Source: Rhizobium rhizogenes
GTDB lineage: Bacteria; Pseudomonadota; Alphaproteobacteria; Rhizobiales; Rhizobiaceae
Reading direction: 5' to 3'
DNA: 64,000 nt
Assembly (NCBI RefSeq): GCF_002005205.3
Contig: NZ_CP019702.2
Location: 921,501 to 985,500, forward strand
Part shown: positions 62,198-64,000 of the stretch, piece by piece
How the letters are laid out: each line of letters begins with the position of its first letter
Position numbering within the stretch: the first letter of the stretch is position 1
Notes under the pieces: model-generated
The model's input: the letters and a program-made list of their open reading frames with translations, nothing else
Databases searched by the model: none
What the model was told of the DNA's origin: nothing
Program-made: the position numbers and the translations under genes

Positions 62198-62896
62198 ATG
62201 GACAGAGGGCTCATTCTCATCGTCGAAGACGATCCCGACATCATGCAGATTCTGGATGCCTATCTCATCCGCGATGGTTACAGAACCGTCAGGGCGGGCG
62301 ATGGAGAAACGGCGATCACGCATTTTTCCATGCTGAGACCGGATCTCATTCTTCTCGATATTCGTCTGCCCAAGCTCGACGGCATCGACGTATTGACGCG
62401 CATCCGGCGGGAGCGGGATACGCCGGTCATCATGGTCACCGCGCTTGCGGAAGATATGGACAAGCTGGCGGGCCTGCGCCTCGGGGCCGACGACTACATC
62501 GTCAAGCCTTTCAATCCGCATGAAATCATCGCGCGGGTGAATGCCGTCCTGAAACGCACGCGACAGCCGGCGGGCACCGGCATCCTGCGCTTCGGTGCCA
62601 TCGAGATCGATACGGAAGCCTATATCGCGGCGGTTCACGGAGAGACTGGCAAAACCGTTCTGCCCCTGACGCTCAGCGAATTCAGGATACTGGCCCATAT
62701 GACGCGCCGCCCCACCCACGCGTTCCAGCGGGCGGATATTCTCGATGCCTGCTTGCCGGAAAGCGACGCGCTGGCGCGCACGATCGATACGCATATCGCC
62801 AATCTGCGCAAGAAACTGACGGATCACGGTGCTTGCGGTTATCTGGTCTCGGTGCGCAGCATCGGCTACCGGCTTGCCGGGGAGCTAAAGCCATGA
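62198..62896 (+). CDS. OmpR-family response regulator (BaeR-like)
   Basis: The 232-residue regulator has a receiver with LILIVEDDPDIMQILDAYL (acidic pair), D54 as phospho-acceptor in LILLDIRLPKLDG and Lys in YIVKPFNPHEI. A winged-helix output domain follows, with LPLTLSEFRILAHMTRRPTHAFQRADIL and TIDTHIANLRKKL. It resembles BaeR- and AdeR-type regulators. It is followed by a kinase gene with an ATGA overlap. The start is close to a 12-bp palindrome. The neighbour across the divergent promoter is a PAP2 phosphatase. Confidence 0.87.
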   Translation: MDRGLILIVEDDPDIMQILDAYLIRDGYRTVRAGDGETAITHFSMLRPDLILLDIRLPKLDGIDVLTRIRRERDTPVIMVTALAEDMDKLAGLRLGADDYIVKPFNPHEIIARVNAVLKRTRQPAGTGILRFGAIEIDTEAYIAAVHGETGKTVLPLTLSEFRILAHMTRRPTHAFQRADILDACLPESDALARTIDTHIANLRKKLTDHGACGYLVSVRSIGYRLAGELKP

Positions 62897-64000
62897 GGGT
62901 CCAGCGCCTCAGCCTCAGCACGATGACAGCGATCACGATCACCACAATGCTCGTCTTCGCCGTCGCAATGATCTATCACGGCGTCTCCTGGTATGCGGAC
63001 AATGTTCAGGAGCGGGCGATTGCCACTCTCTCGCCCGACGCCGCAAGGGCATTCTCCGACATAGACCGCGGCGTCATGCCGGACCAGCAGCAGCTCCGGG
63101 CGCTTCTCGAGGTTTTGCCCCGTGTGCAGAACGCAGCCGATGACGAACTCGTCGCATCGGTGTTCGTCTTCGGGCTGATCGGGGTGCTGCTGTGCAGCCT
63201 GCTTGGTTACGTCATTTCCAGACGCATTGCCGCCCCCCTGCGGGAGCTGACCCGCGCGGCACAGCGCATGGCGGCCGGCGACTTCAGCGGAGGCGAAAAG
63301 GTCAAGGCGAACCGCATCGTCGAAATCGTCTTTCTGGTCGACAGTTTCGAAAGCCTGAAACAGGAGCTCCAGATGATGGAGCGCCGCCTGAAATTCAATA
63401 CGATGGCGGTTGCCCACGAGTTGCGCACCCCTCTCACCATCCTGCAAGGCCGTCTGCACGGTATTGCCGATGACATCTTTCCCCTCGACAAGCAGGCCAT
63501 TCGCCACCTCATCGTGCAGGTGGAAGGGCTGGCGCGTCTGGTGGATGATCTGCGCACACTCTCCCTGGCGGAAACCAACAGTCTCGTGAAGGACATCGAG
63601 CCTCTCGATCTCGCAGCCGAATGCGTGGCGGTGACGGAGGCCGCGCGGCCTCTGCTCGACGAGGCCGGTATCCGTCTCGATCTTTCGCTGGAGCCGGCTC
63701 CCGTTTCTGGCGATCGCCAACGCCTTCGCCAACTGCTCCTTATCCTGATCGATAATGTACGCCGTTATGCCGCAGGCGGGAAAAGCCTGCGCTGCTTAAC
63801 CGGCATACGGGACGGGCAACCCTTCATCGCCATCGAAGACAGGGGACCGGGTTTTCCGCCCGGCGTCGAGGCGCACGGTATCGAACTCTTCTGGCGCACA
63901 GAACCATCGCGGGCGCGCACCACCGGCGGCACGGGGCTCGGCCTATCGATCGCCCGGGCCATTGCGCAGGCCCACAATAGCGACATGCAGATCGCGGCCG
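62893..64000 (+). CDS. Sensor histidine kinase (partial, C-terminus cut by the window edge)
   Basis: The visible 369 residues start at ATG 62893, overlapping the regulator stop (ATGA). There is an N-terminal helix (TMTAITITTMLVFAVAMIYHGVSWYA), a small periplasmic region of about 60 residues and a second helix near residues 90-110 (ELVASVFVFGLIGVLLCSLLGYVI). A HAMP-type linker (RRIAAPLRELTRAAQRMAAGDFSGGEK) and the H-box FNTMAVAHELRTPLTIL with phospho-acceptor H175 follow, then the ATPase N box ILIDNVRRYA and the G2 motif GGTGLGLSIARAIAQ. The last part of the ATPase domain lies beyond the window. It likely pairs with the preceding regulator. Confidence 0.87.
   Translation, partial: MRVQRLSLSTMTAITITTMLVFAVAMIYHGVSWYADNVQERAIATLSPDAARAFSDIDRGVMPDQQQLRALLEVLPRVQNAADDELVASVFVFGLIGVLLCSLLGYVISRRIAAPLRELTRAAQRMAAGDFSGGEKVKANRIVEIVFLVDSFESLKQELQMMERRLKFNTMAVAHELRTPLTILQGRLHGIADDIFPLDKQAIRHLIVQVEGLARLVDDLRTLSLAETNSLVKDIEPLDLAAECVAVTEAARPLLDEAGIRLDLSLEPAPVSGDRQRLRQLLLILIDNVRRYAAGGKSLRCLTGIRDGQPFIAIEDRGPGFPPGVEAHGIELFWRTEPSRARTTGGTGLGLSIARAIAQAHNSDMQIAA

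Noticed and set aside
1..64000. CRISPR array, transposase, integrase or prophage block
   Set aside because: No regularly spaced repeats and no mobile-element proteins were found; the spike-base-like gene is isolated.

Overview
The window is about 60% GC, with ATGA or GTGA gene overlaps, frequent GTG/TTG starts and rhizobial gene families throughout. It looks like the chromosome of a Rhizobiaceae bacterium. The best fit is the Agrobacterium tumefaciens/radiobacter complex, because it combines a succinoglycan exo cluster, a bioBFDAZ operon with BioR-like operators, an arginase/ornithine cyclodeaminase pair and a fused fhuB. That species call is inference from gene content and order; no search was run. 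I see no transposase, integrase, CRISPR array or rRNA. Both window edges cut a gene: exoW on the left and a sensor kinase on the right.

Layout. 1-11.9 kb: succinoglycan cluster (exoW partial, exoT, then exoH-K-L-A-M-O-N-P in one direction, ending in a strong terminator). 12-16.3 kb: a 2-hydroxyacid dehydrogenase and a three-gene glycine-betaine-type ABC importer. 16.3-22.3 kb: a flavoprotein, three genes probably linked to translation and RNA modification (IMPACT family, RluA family, RsmJ), a small unknown gene, a secreted PQQ-type sugar dehydrogenase and a type IB topoisomerase. 22.3-30 kb: a soluble GAF-kinase/LuxR-type two-component pair, divergent from a ribose-type sugar ABC operon that ends with an SMP-30 lactonase. 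30-31.6 kb: recX, a cytochrome c and a DUF992 protein. 31.9-38.9 kb: iron-hydroxamate uptake (fhuC, fhuB, fhuD, TonB receptor) and a divergent LysR gene. 39.1-43.4 kb: an orphan spike-base-like protein, then a lipid A phosphoethanolamine transferase with its own OmpR-type regulator and kinase. 43.4-49.3 kb: an MHS transporter, a DUF1612 protein, a mini-HTH protein, an adenylate cyclase and inositol dehydrogenase behind an IolR-type operator. 49.3-53.3 kb: an EamA transporter, arginine catabolism with a divergent Lrp-type regulator, and tRNA-Gln(CTG). 53.4-58.5 kb: the biotin operon bioB-F-D-A-Z. 58.7-64 kb: a GNAT enzyme, an AraC regulator whose expected start codon reads ACG, an unknown winged-helix-like protein, a PAP2 phosphatase, and a divergent OmpR/kinase pair that runs off the end.

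Most of the window is orderly accessory metabolism and envelope biology. The observations most worth checking are regulatory or structural: the ACG start of the AraC gene, a Pho-box-spaced repeat and a palindrome in front of the phosphoethanolamine transferase, 16-bp tandem repeats between its regulator and kinase genes, a 17-bp-arm inverted repeat between the GAF-kinase genes and the sugar ABC operon, a long inverted repeat between the DUF992 gene and fhuC, the IolR and BioR operators, and the isolated spike-base-like protein.
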